A stretch of 64,000 nucleotides of DNA from Bacillota bacterium. GTDB lineage: Bacteria > Bacillota > SHA-98 > Ch115. The first letter of the stretch is position 1. The number at the start of each line of letters is the position of its first letter. Of the stretch, positions 17,011-24,648 are shown piece by piece. The notes under the pieces are model-generated. The model made no database searches. It was not told the DNA's origin and worked only from the letters and a program-made list of their open reading frames with translations. Made by a program: the position numbers and the translations under genes. The DNA lies in assembly GCA_013178415.1 (NCBI GenBank), contig JABLXA010000007.1:88202-152201 (forward strand), read 5' to 3'.

Positions 17011-17047
17011 AGCCCGCTGGGGACTCTACATCCCCTGCGGGCTTTTT
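17011..17047 (+). terminator. Rho-independent terminator ending the late operon
   Basis: AGCCCGC (17011-17017) pairs with GCGGGCT (17037-17043), with an inner GGGG/CCCC stem, followed by TTTTTG. One of the best terminators in the window. Confidence 0.9.
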
Positions 17048-17048
17048 G

Positions 17049-17118
17049 TTGACTTCTCATACTAGTATGCTATACTGATACTAGTAATCTTACTGCTATT
17101 AGTGCAGAATACTAGTAT
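17049..17118 (+). promoter_or_regulatory. Promoter with three ATACTAGTAT operator palindromes
   Basis: TTGACT (17049-17054) and TATACT (17071-17076), 16 nt apart, form a promoter. ATACTAGTAT occurs at 17059-17068 (inside the spacer) and 17109-17118, and the near copy ATACTAGTAA at 17078-17087. All precede the ribbon-helix-helix gene at 17131, whose protein class binds short palindromes of this kind. Autorepression is inferred. Confidence 0.75.
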
Positions 17119-17130
17119 GGAGGCGCAACC

Positions 17131-17427
17131 ATGAAGAAGCGGGTAATGCTTTATCTCACCGATGATGACTCCCGCAGGTTATCCTCTCTGGCGAAAAAAG
17201 CGGGCATGTCTATGAATGCCCTGGTGGTATCCCTTCTATGGCAGGCCGATATGCCAAGACGAAAGGCAGGAGAAGCCCTGGAATATGTCTGCAAGCGGTG
17301 CGGACGAAAGATCTTGGCTGATGTCGCCGATGTGATGCCTCCCGATGAATGCCCTTACCCTGCGTGTGGCGGCGTGCTGGCTCCCACAGGACGGGGACTT
17401 ACCCTCATAGTAGGGCGTATCGAATAG
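17131..17427 (+). CDS. Ribbon-helix-helix regulator with zinc-ribbon tail
   Basis: 98 residues, GGAGG before the ATG. Residues 1-45 (MKKRVMLYLTDDDSRRLSSL then AKKAGMSMNALVVSLL) have the beta-strand and two helices of a CopG/Arc RHH DNA-binding domain. Residues 50-80 carry two Cys pairs (YVCKRCGRKI and DECPYPACGG), a small zinc ribbon. The three ATACTAGTAT sites directly upstream are probably its operators. It heads a two-gene operon with the ImmA/IrrE peptidase gene and is separate from the late operon, so it is probably expressed in the integrated state. Confidence 0.75.
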   Translation: MKKRVMLYLTDDDSRRLSSLAKKAGMSMNALVVSLLWQADMPRRKAGEALEYVCKRCGRKILADVADVMPPDECPYPACGGVLAPTGRGLTLIVGRIE

Positions 17428-17443
17428 AAAGGGGAATGGGAGA

Positions 17444-17833
17444 ATGGAATACAGGCGCAGGAATGCCAGGGAACTATATCGGTGCTTTCTTGACTTAGCG
17501 AAGGCCCGAGGTATCAGAGTGGTATTATATTCTCTGCCGAGCCCCATAGATGGGTTTTATCTGGGTGACAGAAATAGATGGCCAAATGGGTTAATAGTGC
17601 TGGAAAAGAAATTGAAGATTCGAGAGCGGGTATGGGTGCTTGCCCATGAGCTCGGACATTATTTCATGGACAAAGTGCTAAATATCGAAATTGGCAATAT
17701 TTTTCTAAAGAGCGTGACTGACGAGGATAAGAAGCGGCGGGTTCAGATAGAGGCTGAGGCTGATGATTTTGCGCGGTGGCTTATTACTGTTTATGGGGGC
17801 GATGAGGCCTACTTCCCTCCAAAAAGGTCCTAA
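17444..17833 (+). CDS. ImmA/IrrE-family metallopeptidase
   Basis: 129 residues. The zinc motif HELGH is in VLAHELGHYF, and the third ligand glutamate lies in QIEAEADDFARWL, both typical of ImmA/IrrE (DUF955). In ICEBs1 and phi105-type elements ImmA cleaves a cI-like repressor to start induction. The only XRE protein here is encoded at the other end of the element, and the adjacent gene is an RHH protein, so the substrate could be either. No HTH domain is fused to it. Confidence 0.85.
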   Translation: MEYRRRNARELYRCFLDLAKARGIRVVLYSLPSPIDGFYLGDRNRWPNGLIVLEKKLKIRERVWVLAHELGHYFMDKVLNIEIGNIFLKSVTDEDKKRRVQIEAEADDFARWLITVYGGDEAYFPPKRS

Positions 17834-17860
17834 GGCGGGTGGATTTCGAGGCGATACGAA

Positions 17861-17890
17861 GAGGCCCCGGCAAACGCCGGGGCCTTCTTT
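17861..17890 (+). terminator. Rho-independent terminator at the right end of the satellite
   Basis: GGCCCCGGC (17863-17871) pairs with GCCGGGGCC (17876-17884) around AAAC, extended by AAG/CTT type ends and followed by TTCTTTT. It closes the RHH-ImmA operon. Confidence 0.9.
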
Positions 17891-17964
17891 TGCGTTTGGG
17901 ATCCGGATTCTCCGCTACGCTGTTTTCATTTTCATCTACGGTTATGGCGACCGCAGGTATGGCA

Positions 17965-17984
17965 TTGGGGATAAATTGGGGATA
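17965..17984 (+). repeat. Right pair of TTGGGGATA repeats (putative integrase arm sites)
   Basis: TTGGGGATA at 17965-17973 and 17976-17984, same sequence, orientation and 11-bp spacing as the pair at 2024-2043. The surrounding non-coding 17890-18101 holds no gene. Confidence 0.6.
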
Positions 17985-18101
17985 GTCTATTCAAAACTAC
18001 CCCCAAAAACGACCTATGGAAACCTATGGCAGAGAGAAAAAATCTGGCAATACCAAGCATTTCAGCATGATAACCAATGGAACAAAACGGTAGGTTTCGC
18101 A

Positions 18102-18146
18102 TTCCTAAACCGTTGGTCGGAGGTTCGACTCCTCTCAGGCCCACCA
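18102..18146 (+). repeat. attR: 45-bp direct repeat of the tRNA-Arg 3' end
   Basis: Identical to 1911-1955. The sequence before it lacks a tRNA 5' half, so only the left copy is a working tRNA. Confidence 0.95.
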
Positions 18147-18194
18147 GTATTTCCAAGGGTCCCAGGGCTCAAAGGACTACAGCAAAAGAGATTA

Positions 18195-18515
18195 CTATAG
18201 CAAAACATAAAAGGCCTCGGCACTCGCTGGGGTCTTTCTGTATCGCCTCGAAGTCCACCAGGTGGTTGGCGGAGGCTTTACCGAAATCGGCAAGATGCCC
18301 AAGTCGGTAGAATCCTTCAACACGTCGGCTACCGTCTGTTGCTGCACCGCACTTTTGCCATTGAGGAGCAAAACTTCAACCAACTTCACGGGGACATCCT
18401 CCGCCTCAGCTATTTGCTCCGGGGTGCGACCACGGGAGGATTGGTCGAGTACCGCTTTTTTCAGATTTGAAATTTCCGGTCCTTTTTCGCTGACCCGTCG
18501 CTGATCCCAACTCAC
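18195..18515 (-). CDS. Doubtful small HTH-like protein, possibly a remnant
   Basis: An open frame of 106 codons. The central part (NLKKAVLDQSSRGRTPEQI then AEAEDVPVKLVEVLLLNG) reads like a helix-turn-helix, while the last 30 codons run into a terminator-like region (18213-18237) and look non-coding. It lies between attR and a second tRNA-end-like scar, so it may be the residue of an earlier integrated element. No family recognised. Confidence 0.3.
   Translation of the reverse strand: MSWDQRRVSEKGPEISNLKKAVLDQSSRGRTPEQIAEAEDVPVKLVEVLLLNGKSAVQQQTVADVLKDSTDLGILPISVKPPPTTWWTSRRYRKTPASAEAFYVLL
18213..18237 (+). terminator. Terminator-like hairpin downstream of attR
   Basis: GGCCTCGGC (18213-18221) and GCTGGGGTC (18226-18234) pair with several G-T pairs and are followed by TTTCT. 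This is probably the original downstream terminator of the tRNA locus. Confidence 0.5.
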
Positions 18516-18600
18516 TTGACTGACTATCGCCTCCTGCGTCCGCCCCAGCAGGAGCAGCCACCAGGACGCACCAGAATGTCCTACAATGGCCGTCAGGACA

Positions 18601-18757
18601 TCCGGAATTTATCATTCTGAGTGCGGGGGTTCGAGTCCCTCCGGGCGCGTCAGTATTCTCAAGGGCTCCGGGCTCTATAGAGCTATCACAAAACGCAGTT
18701 TGACAGCAAAATGACAGCAAAACATGAAAAGAGGCCCGGCACATGCTGGGCCTCCAT
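18601..18757 (+). other. Second tRNA-3'-end-like scar with terminator
   Basis: Around 18620-18650 a T-arm-like sequence (GGGGG, TTCGAGT, CCCTC) is followed by an acceptor-like strand. The flank CAGTATT..CAAGGG..CC.GGGCTC (18651 onward) repeats the flank after attR (18145 onward), and a hairpin with GAGGCCCGGC (18731-18740) and GCTGGGCCTC (18745-18754) follows. I read this as an older att scar next to the current one. Confidence 0.45.
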
Positions 18758-18862
18758 AATATCAATTCCCATCCTCCTATGACGTGGGGTTTCATAAAAC
18801 CTTCTCTAAGGGCTTTCTCCTCAGTTTCATAAGTCTCCCTCTTATTTCAATTCGCGGCTGAA

Positions 18863-19051
18863 CGTTACGAGACCGGGAGTATGGCTATCACGAGCAACCT
18901 GGACTTCTCCCGGTGAGAGGAGGTGTCTGGCGATGCCGCATCGACGACGGCTTTATTAGACTGGCACACGCATCGTGCACATATCCTGGTCTTCAAGGGG
19001 GAATCATATCGGTTTCGTGAGAGCCAGCGACGAGCCCAGGGGAACGGTTGA
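18863..19051 (+). pseudogene. IS21-family istB, C-terminal remnant
   Basis: The frame reads RYETGSMAITSNLDFSR, then a TGA where IstB has Trp, then GDAASTTALLDWHTHRAHI and LVFKGESYRFRESQRR up to a natural stop. These are the sensor region and C-terminal helices of the IstB ATPase that assists IS21 transposition. The N-terminal ATPase part is missing. The AT-rich sequence after it (19052-19110) would be the IS end. Confidence 0.75.
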
Positions 19052-19897
19052 AATCGGAATATTCACCTGTCAGGGTGGTCAATTTTTTCGTTATCGCGGT
19101 GGTTAACTTTCTAATTGATAAAAGCAACGGGTGGCAGCGGAAAGCCTGGCCTTTCGACCGGATACAAAAAAGGGGAAGGAGTCGCCGAAGAACGGTGCCC
19201 CTTCTCCCTAGACCCCTTCCACTTCATACGGACGCTATTGTCCCCAGTATTAAGTGAGAACCATTTTCTTCTCCATTATCGGCAGTTATTCCGGTATCCT
19301 CGCTGACATTTTGTACCGGAATCGACACCTGACTACGGATGCGCTGGCGGGAGAATACGGGGCGACTCATAGCTGTCAACTCCGCGGCCATTTGCCGTGC
19401 ATTACCACATCCGTGTGTCTCATTCCTTCACCACCGTTACAGCGCCAGCCACCTCTGCGCCCTAATACCCTTCAAGTCTCTTACTTCCCTTTCGTCCCCA
19501 TTGATAGATTATCTACCGGTCGTTGCAGTAAAGTTTCAGCTTCTCTTGTGCAGGATTTTGACAACGTCAAGGAGATAAAGAGGGCCATAGCAGCTCAGGG
19601 AGTAGTATGCTCTTGTCAAGGAAGATAATGGAAAATAGCAGAAATAAGCAGGGGGAAGCATGCGTTTTCATGGCGAGAGAGGGGCTCTGATCATGGAGGG
19701 TGAAAAACTGTAATATCCAACCAGGGTATTATTGTAAACACGATTCTTCCATCGGGGAAGGCACGAGTTGTAACAGGGGTTCCCGAGCATATCCCTAAGG
19801 GGCCTTCGGCGCACATGTGCCACATGTGACCGCAGGATGTCCCTACGCCTTTCCTAATTGCCGCAAGATCTACCTTCGGAACGAATGAACTGAGTTG
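19052..19897. other. 846 bp without a recognisable gene
   Basis: Short open frames on both strands show no family resemblance and no consistent ribosome sites. A purine-rich GGGGAAGGAG pairs loosely with CCCCTTCTCC (about 19168-19210), and the start is the probable IS21 end. The region is probably insertion-sequence debris. Confidence 0.5.
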
Positions 19898-20903
19898 CTA
19901 ACGGATTCTCCACGCTTCATCCAGCATGGCCAAATAGTTCCCGGGCGGGACAAAGTGGGCAATGCTATTACCCGAACCGAAAGCATATCCCCCTTCATTC
20001 CCCATCTCATTCATTAGAACGCGTGTATAATGTCTTATCTCCAGTTCGTTGCTCCGACAGAGCCTGTCCACATCAAAGCCCCCCAGGATAGCTATTCTAT
20101 TGCCATACTGTCTCTTGGCCTCTGTTACAGGTAAGATAGTATCTTGGTAGGAATGTTTAGCATCTATGCCGACATTTTCTATAATATCATCCATTATAGC
20201 GGCAAGATTCCCACAAGAATGCAGTATGCATGGCTTACCTGCATCATGGGCAATCTGTGCCAACCGCTTGTGCCAGGGAAGAACGAATCTCCTCAGGCTT
20301 TCAGGACTAATCAGGGTTTGAGTATTGAAGCCCATATCATCACTTATGACTACAGCACCCACCTGCTCTATATCGGCCATGCCCTTATACATAGCCTCAT
20401 AGAGGGCCCCCAAGCGGTCGAATATTGCCTCCACAAGTATCGGATCATCGAATATCAGATAGCAAAGCTGCTGATAGCCAACCAATTTTTGAGCGGTCTC
20501 AAAGATCCCTCCTATTTGCCCTATAATCTTCATGCCATCAGGGAGGATTGGTATTACCGTTTCGAACTCAGAATAGTCTATGGACGTAATAGCAGGCCAT
20601 GAGTAACTCTCGAAGCTCCGCCAATCCTTGATGGGATACTCACTCCTTGTATCTATCAGACTTCCTTTCACCATATCCAAACGTGGCCAAGCTGGCACAT
20701 AGTCATAACCGGCCTTATAGTAGAACTTTACCGTCGAAGCGCGATCCGGGAATTTCTCCCCGGTGACTGCCTCCATGATTTCCAAACAGTTCGTAGAAAG
20801 GTATTCTGTCGGGCCTTCCGTGGCGCCTGAGGACCTTTAGCAGGCGGTCAAAGTTCGGATTAGGCTTAATTACTGTATCCTCCAAGATTTTCAGCTCTGA
20901 CAT
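19898..20903 (-). pseudogene. Uroporphyrinogen decarboxylase-family protein, frameshifted
   Basis: The start at 20903 gives [19 protein letters not shown] and LLKVLRRHGRPDRIPFYELF, the usual N terminus. The frame then shifts by one base near 20785 and continues EIMEAVTGEKFPDRAS to the stop at 19898. This fits one extra base or a loss of about 8. The rest is intact: LHSCGN (zinc HxC of cobamide-dependent methyltransferases), ISDDMGFN and a C-terminal GSGNSIAHFVPPGNYLAM. The family includes MtaA/CmuA-type methyltransferases as well as HemE. Absence of haem genes suggests the former. It may be a true pseudogene or a sequencing error. Confidence 0.8.
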
Positions 20904-20959
20904 ATTCGACTACCCCCATATTGTCTATGAAAGCCGTTCGGAAGGTCACGACTACTTTC

Positions 20960-21605
20960 GATATTTTAACCCTGTCATTCCTCTCCTCCTGGTTTAGCTC
21001 GATACACCCCCGGTTACCGTAATTAGATACAGGGCCATTGAAATCAATCGACATGTGCCACAATTCCCCGGAACCACCAATGGCGCCTCGTACAAGCTGT
21101 CCCCTGTTGTTACTCCTCCGCCGACCCCCCGGTTCCTATAGTAAAGCACACGATATCACTACAACCTCGTCCAGCCCCGAAGGCGTGCTCCCCTAAGGCT
21201 GCGGCATTGGCATCGTTCTCTGTGCATATTGCAGGTGGCTCCTTCCCTCATTACCCGGGCATCTCTTTGAGGACCTTTTCCAGATCTGCAAGTCTATCTG
21301 GTGGACCCTTTCAAGACAATCGAGGACCAGATCGGAATGCTTACCCCCTGCCATCCGGGTAGATTCGGAGTCGCGAAGATCATCGTTCCGTTCCTAAGGC
21401 CCACCTGACTCGCACTTGCTATTCCTTTAGCGGAGATGTTTGGCTGTTAATCCAAAAGCTTTCTTAGGCTCAATGCAAGATTTGTGGATATGTTCTTGAG
21501 CCCCCGGCTGCGTCGGTGCCAGCCTATGCTCTGGCTAGGGCCCGTCCGTTAGGGGCAATAAAGCCTGCCCCTATTCTGGTTCCGCCAGTATCCACCGCCT
21601 ATAAT
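20960..21605 (-). pseudogene. ROK-family kinase (NanK-like), degraded
   Basis: Scattered in three frames are the family's landmarks in order: AVDTGGTRIGAGFIAPNGRA (phosphate-binding DTGGT), [40 protein letters not shown] and, near the end, [20 protein letters not shown], where two of the zinc cysteines are replaced by Ser and Tyr. Several frameshifts and stops make it non-functional. Together with the NanE fragment on its 5' side it shows that the locus once handled N-acetylmannosamine or a related amino sugar. Confidence 0.8.
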
Positions 21606-21638
21606 GCATTTCTCGTTATGTTTATCATGAAGTTTTAT

Positions 21639-21775
21639 CTATAGCTCAACCGCCTGCGCAAATCGCCTTATGATATTTTGGGGGCGCATTATGGCTCCGC
21701 CACCTATCACCCCGTAAGCACCCAGATTTATCGCTCTTTGAGGTGAAGCGGCATGGATTCCATCTGGGTGTAGCC
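21639..21775 (-). pseudogene. N-acylmannosamine-6-phosphate 2-epimerase (NanE), C-terminal fragment
   Basis: The minus strand reads GIHAASPQRAINLGAYGV then IGGGAIMRPQNIIRRFAQAV and stops at TAG 21639. This is the last strand-helix units of the NanE TIM barrel (usual GGAITRPQEI motif). Nothing of the first three quarters of the gene remains; it abuts the stop of the gene at 21776. Confidence 0.75.
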
Positions 21776-23242
21776 CTACACGAGCTTGTAAGCGTCATGT
21801 GTTGCTGCTACCTTCTCCAAGAGCTCTCCTGAAAGGGCATATGGATTCCACATGGCTTCGGCCAGGAGGGCGACCGGTAGCCACATCTTCTCCTCCCAGA
21901 CTCCATCCTCCACAAGGCCAAGTACGGTGCTTCGGGCTGGTTTCGCTTCCGCGATCGCTCTTATTGTTTCAAGCACACATCTAAAGTTTTTGCGCCATCC
22001 CACTTCAACATATCTCCAGCGGGGCATCTTCTCCTCTGCCCGCCTAGCTATGAATTCGGGATCATCTTCGCCGAGGATAAATTGCCCAGGCTGATGCTCG
22101 AAATTCGCCCAATCGAGGTTTGTCATACCCTTTATCACTATCCCTACTTTTTCCTTTTCGCCTCTAAGACGGGCAACACGCGACGTGTAGTCTACCGCAG
22201 ATTCATAACCCTCGATGACATTGGGTTCGTAGGAGTACGGAAAGACAGGTCCTGGAGTTCCTATATTTTCCCACACCAGGTCTATCCGCTCATCTATCGC
22301 CCCAAGCTTGACGTAATTCTCCCTTATAGATGTGGCATGTACACCGAACTGCACCAAGATGTCTGGGTACTTTCGGAATAGCTCCCGGCCTATATGGTTC
22401 ACCCAGTCGGCCGCAAGCTCTGCTATTGGCCTTGATCCGATGGTCATATCATCTGTCTCGGTAAATATTTGAAAATAGATACCATCACAGCGGGTGTCAC
22501 GAACCTCCGTCTCATATTTTTCCATAACGCGAGCTGTCCACTTTTCGAGCTCCTCTGATTTCGTTGGATCAACTTCCTCTCCCCACGACCATGAGTAACC
22601 CCATATAACCTTTATACCTCTTTCATGAGCATATTCGATGATCTGCCGGGCATTGAGGGGAACAAAGTCATTCCAGATCACAACCATGTTCATCTTCCAG
22701 TGGCTCAGGTGATCTAGATATCGTTTATAATCATAGATCACGTGTCCCCAGGTCCAGAGCCCACGGTGTTTGATGATAGGGGCTCCCTCCAGGCTGACCT
22801 TATCGAATTTATCAATGAATGGCTGGCGCAAAGGGACCCCGCAGGAGCTCAGCACAGCAAATCTGTCGTAGATATAATGCTCGAAATCCCTGACGGCATA
22901 AAGGACGCCGTTTTCATCGGAGCCTGTTAAGATTACCAGTTGTCTATCAGTCCTGTCTGGGTTCTCTGTTATGCGTACGGAGAAAGCCTCGGTTTTCGCT
23001 TCTTTGGTGCTGACTATCCCAGCATCCTGAAATCGCCGCACCAGCGGATTGGTGTCCCTGGTTCCTAGAATAACGAGGTTGTGCTGCATAACCTCATCAG
23101 TCACGCAACGGCCGTCTACAACCCTGACTAGATAGGGTAGGCTCTTTTGGACAAGCTGATTCACTTCTCTCAACGCATATCCCTCGACCCCTTCGGAGCT
23201 CCCGTAAATAACCACCCAGTCCTGTGTATGATCTCTATTCAT
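21776..23242 (-). CDS. Glycoside hydrolase-like protein (GH67-N / GH20-like)
   Basis: 488 residues from ATG 23242 (AGGGAGGAA upstream), preferred to a longer frame reaching 23428 that overlaps the upstream gene. The N-terminal domain (WVVIYGSSEGVEGYALREVN ... LVILGTRDTNPLV) resembles the alpha-glucuronidase N-terminal domain. It is followed by a TIM-barrel-like part (KHRGLWTWGHVIYDYKRYLD, HWKMNMVVIWNDF, GIYFQIFTETDD). The acidic pair in FTETDD is a plausible catalytic site. No signal peptide, so it is cytoplasmic and would act on imported oligosaccharides. The exact family and substrate are uncertain. Confidence 0.7.
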   Translation of the reverse strand: MNRDHTQDWVVIYGSSEGVEGYALREVNQLVQKSLPYLVRVVDGRCVTDEVMQHNLVILGTRDTNPLVRRFQDAGIVSTKEAKTEAFSVRITENPDRTDRQLVILTGSDENGVLYAVRDFEHYIYDRFAVLSSCGVPLRQPFIDKFDKVSLEGAPIIKHRGLWTWGHVIYDYKRYLDHLSHWKMNMVVIWNDFVPLNARQIIEYAHERGIKVIWGYSWSWGEEVDPTKSEELEKWTARVMEKYETEVRDTRCDGIYFQIFTETDDMTIGSRPIAELAADWVNHIGRELFRKYPDILVQFGVHATSIRENYVKLGAIDERIDLVWENIGTPGPVFPYSYEPNVIEGYESAVDYTSRVARLRGEKEKVGIVIKGMTNLDWANFEHQPGQFILGEDDPEFIARRAEEKMPRWRYVEVGWRKNFRCVLETIRAIAEAKPARSTVLGLVEDGVWEEKMWLPVALLAEAMWNPYALSGELLEKVAATHDAYKLV

Positions 23243-23268
23243 TCGCTGTTCCTCCCTAGGAATCTTTG

Positions 23269-24180
23269 TTATTCGCTGTCTAACTTGACATCCGCTGAAC
23301 TGAGAGCTGTGGCGAATGCTTCTATAATGGGACCTACGACCCAGCCTGGCCAGATCTGCTCCCCCTCCTTGTATGTGGGATCTGATACTGCCATTTCGCG
23401 GGAACTCAGCGCATATTCTCCCCACCACCCTCCGGCGGGAGGCTGCACTTGAGCTAGCCAGGTTGCATTACGGGTAAATGATTCCGTGAATACTTTGTCA
23501 CCCAGAAGAAGGCAAAGTGAGAGGAGAGCCTGGGTAGCAGGCGCCTCTGAATAGAGCATATAAACAATGCTTCCGTCGTCCTGGTGTCTGAGGACGAACT
23601 TGGCGGAATTTTGTGCCGCGTTAAAATACCTCCCGTCCCGGGTAACAAGATGCAGCTTGAACAGGGCGCTCGTAGCGGCTCCGATCATGTCAAGCTCTAT
23701 CGCCTTCATCCATTCTCCATGAGGGCTGCTTTTCCGTCTATACCAGGAACCATCCTCGAGCTGCTCGCTCACCAGCCAATTTCCCGGTGAAACGGCCCTA
23801 TCAAGTAACTTCTAGGCTCCCAGGAGTTCATAAGCTTTCAAGAGTCCAGAGATAAAGTCGGCTTTTACGTCAATGAATATCAAATCTGAATCCTGGTTGA
23901 ACAAGTAGACCGCACGATCTTCATCGAATTCGAATCTTAGAAGCTTTTCCATACTCTCAAACCACTGGAGTTCCTGCAGGGGTTGTATAAACCTCTCCTC
24001 GCCTGTGAGTCTGTAGGTGGCAATCAGGCCAAGGACCACGTCAGCCTGGTTATCAGCGCGCAATGTGGGCATAAAATCCTTGAGGCCCTGGCTGTAGATA
24101 CGGATGTTCCCGCTATCATCCATAGAGTTGAACAGCCACTGAGCTGCCTTAAGAAGACATTCCCTCATGAAATTACCCAT
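23269..24180 (-). pseudogene. Alpha-helical barrel glycosidase-like protein with internal TAG
   Basis: The 304-codon frame is continuous except for one TAG at 23812-23814. Before it the sequence reads AYELLGA, after it KLLDRAVSPGNWLVSEQLED in the same frame, so a single base change explains the break. Repeated helical hairpins with aromatic and Gly-rich turns (LATYRLTGEERF-like, TRDGRYFNAAQNSAKFVL, PPAGGWWGEYALSSREM) suggest an alpha/alpha toroid glycosidase or epimerase. The start overlaps the upstream stop (ATGGGTAA) with AGGAGG before it. It would be inactive unless TAG is read through. Confidence 0.7.
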
Positions 24181-24487
24181 TTTCCCCTACCTCCTTTATG
24201 CAGAAGGTTACTGTCTCACCAGGCGTGTAGGGGGCACTTGGATCCAAACACTGCACATAGCCGCTTGAGGCATTCGGATGGGCAAGCCCGAGTTCATGCG
24301 GCCTTACACCACTGCTGAGGGCCACAACCCAGGGCATAACGGAGCCCAAGGAGTGAACGCATATATTCTTCCTCGCAGAGGCTTCTATCCTGTATCCATC
24401 CCGAAGGATAAACCTGTCACCAACCGAATAGACCGGGCATTTCCCCTTAACTGATATCACTTCGACCATAAGGTCCTTCAGTCCCAT
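24173..24487 (-). CDS. TIGR04076 family protein
   Basis: 104 residues from ATG 24487 (GGAGG about 10 nt upstream); a longer frame from 24550 lacks a good site. The pattern VEVISVKGKCPVYSVGD, CVHSLGSVMPWVVAL and YVQCLDPSAPYTPGETVTF is that of the TIGR04076 family, small proteins with conserved cysteines found beside catabolic or redox genes, role unknown. It lies between the solute-binding gene and the glycosidase gene and overlaps the latter by 8 bp. Confidence 0.8.
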   Translation of the reverse strand: MGLKDLMVEVISVKGKCPVYSVGDRFILRDGYRIEASARKNICVHSLGSVMPWVVALSSGVRPHELGLAHPNASSGYVQCLDPSAPYTPGETVTFCIKEVGENG

Positions 24488-24562
24488 GTCTAAAGGCCTC
24501 CTCCCTTTTGGCGCTTCGCGAACCGAGAGTGAAATTGTAGACCATTCCATGGCCTATAGGAA

Positions 24563-24599
24563 ACATGCTGTGGCTGGCCAGTTGGCAACCACAGCATGT
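24563..24599. terminator. Perfect 11-bp stem-loop downstream of the solute-binding protein gene
   Basis: ACATGCTGTGG (24563-24573) is complementary to CCACAGCATGT (24589-24599) with a 15-nt loop. Leftward it is followed by TTTCC only, so it may cap or partly terminate the abundant binding-protein mRNA rather than end it fully. Confidence 0.55.
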
Positions 24600-24648
24600 C
24601 ATAGCCACCCTGAGAACCTCGCTCCCGTCTACTTGGCTCCCCTATCAG

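Larger units (their letters stand above)
1911..18146. mobile_element. Integrated 16.2 kb tailless phage satellite (cf-PICI-like)
   Basis: The element is bounded by the 45-bp att repeats, with the integrase at the left end pointing toward attL. Module order is integration (2106-4398, minus), regulation and excision (4461-4876), replication (4914-7508), small early genes (7505-8792), HNH-terminase-portal-protease/capsid-connector (8882-15863), sigma-like regulators (15865-17005), and RHH and ImmA/IrrE (17131-17833). Most neighbours overlap by a few bases and nearly all frames are intact. No tail tape-measure, tail tube, baseplate, fibre, holin or endolysin gene is present. Capsid-forming phage-inducible chromosomal islands have this composition: own capsid and packaging, tails borrowed from a helper. 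A prophage with a clean tail-module deletion is the main alternative. Confidence 0.8.

Noticed and set aside
1911..18146. Element considered as a complete prophage or as a gene transfer agent.
   Set aside because: No tail, baseplate or lysis gene for a phage; GTAs do not keep integrase, replication genes and perfect att sites.
20866..21063. Separate small protein starting [11 protein letters not shown].
   Set aside because: It is the C-terminal end of the degraded ROK kinase (GNRGC motif), not an independent gene.
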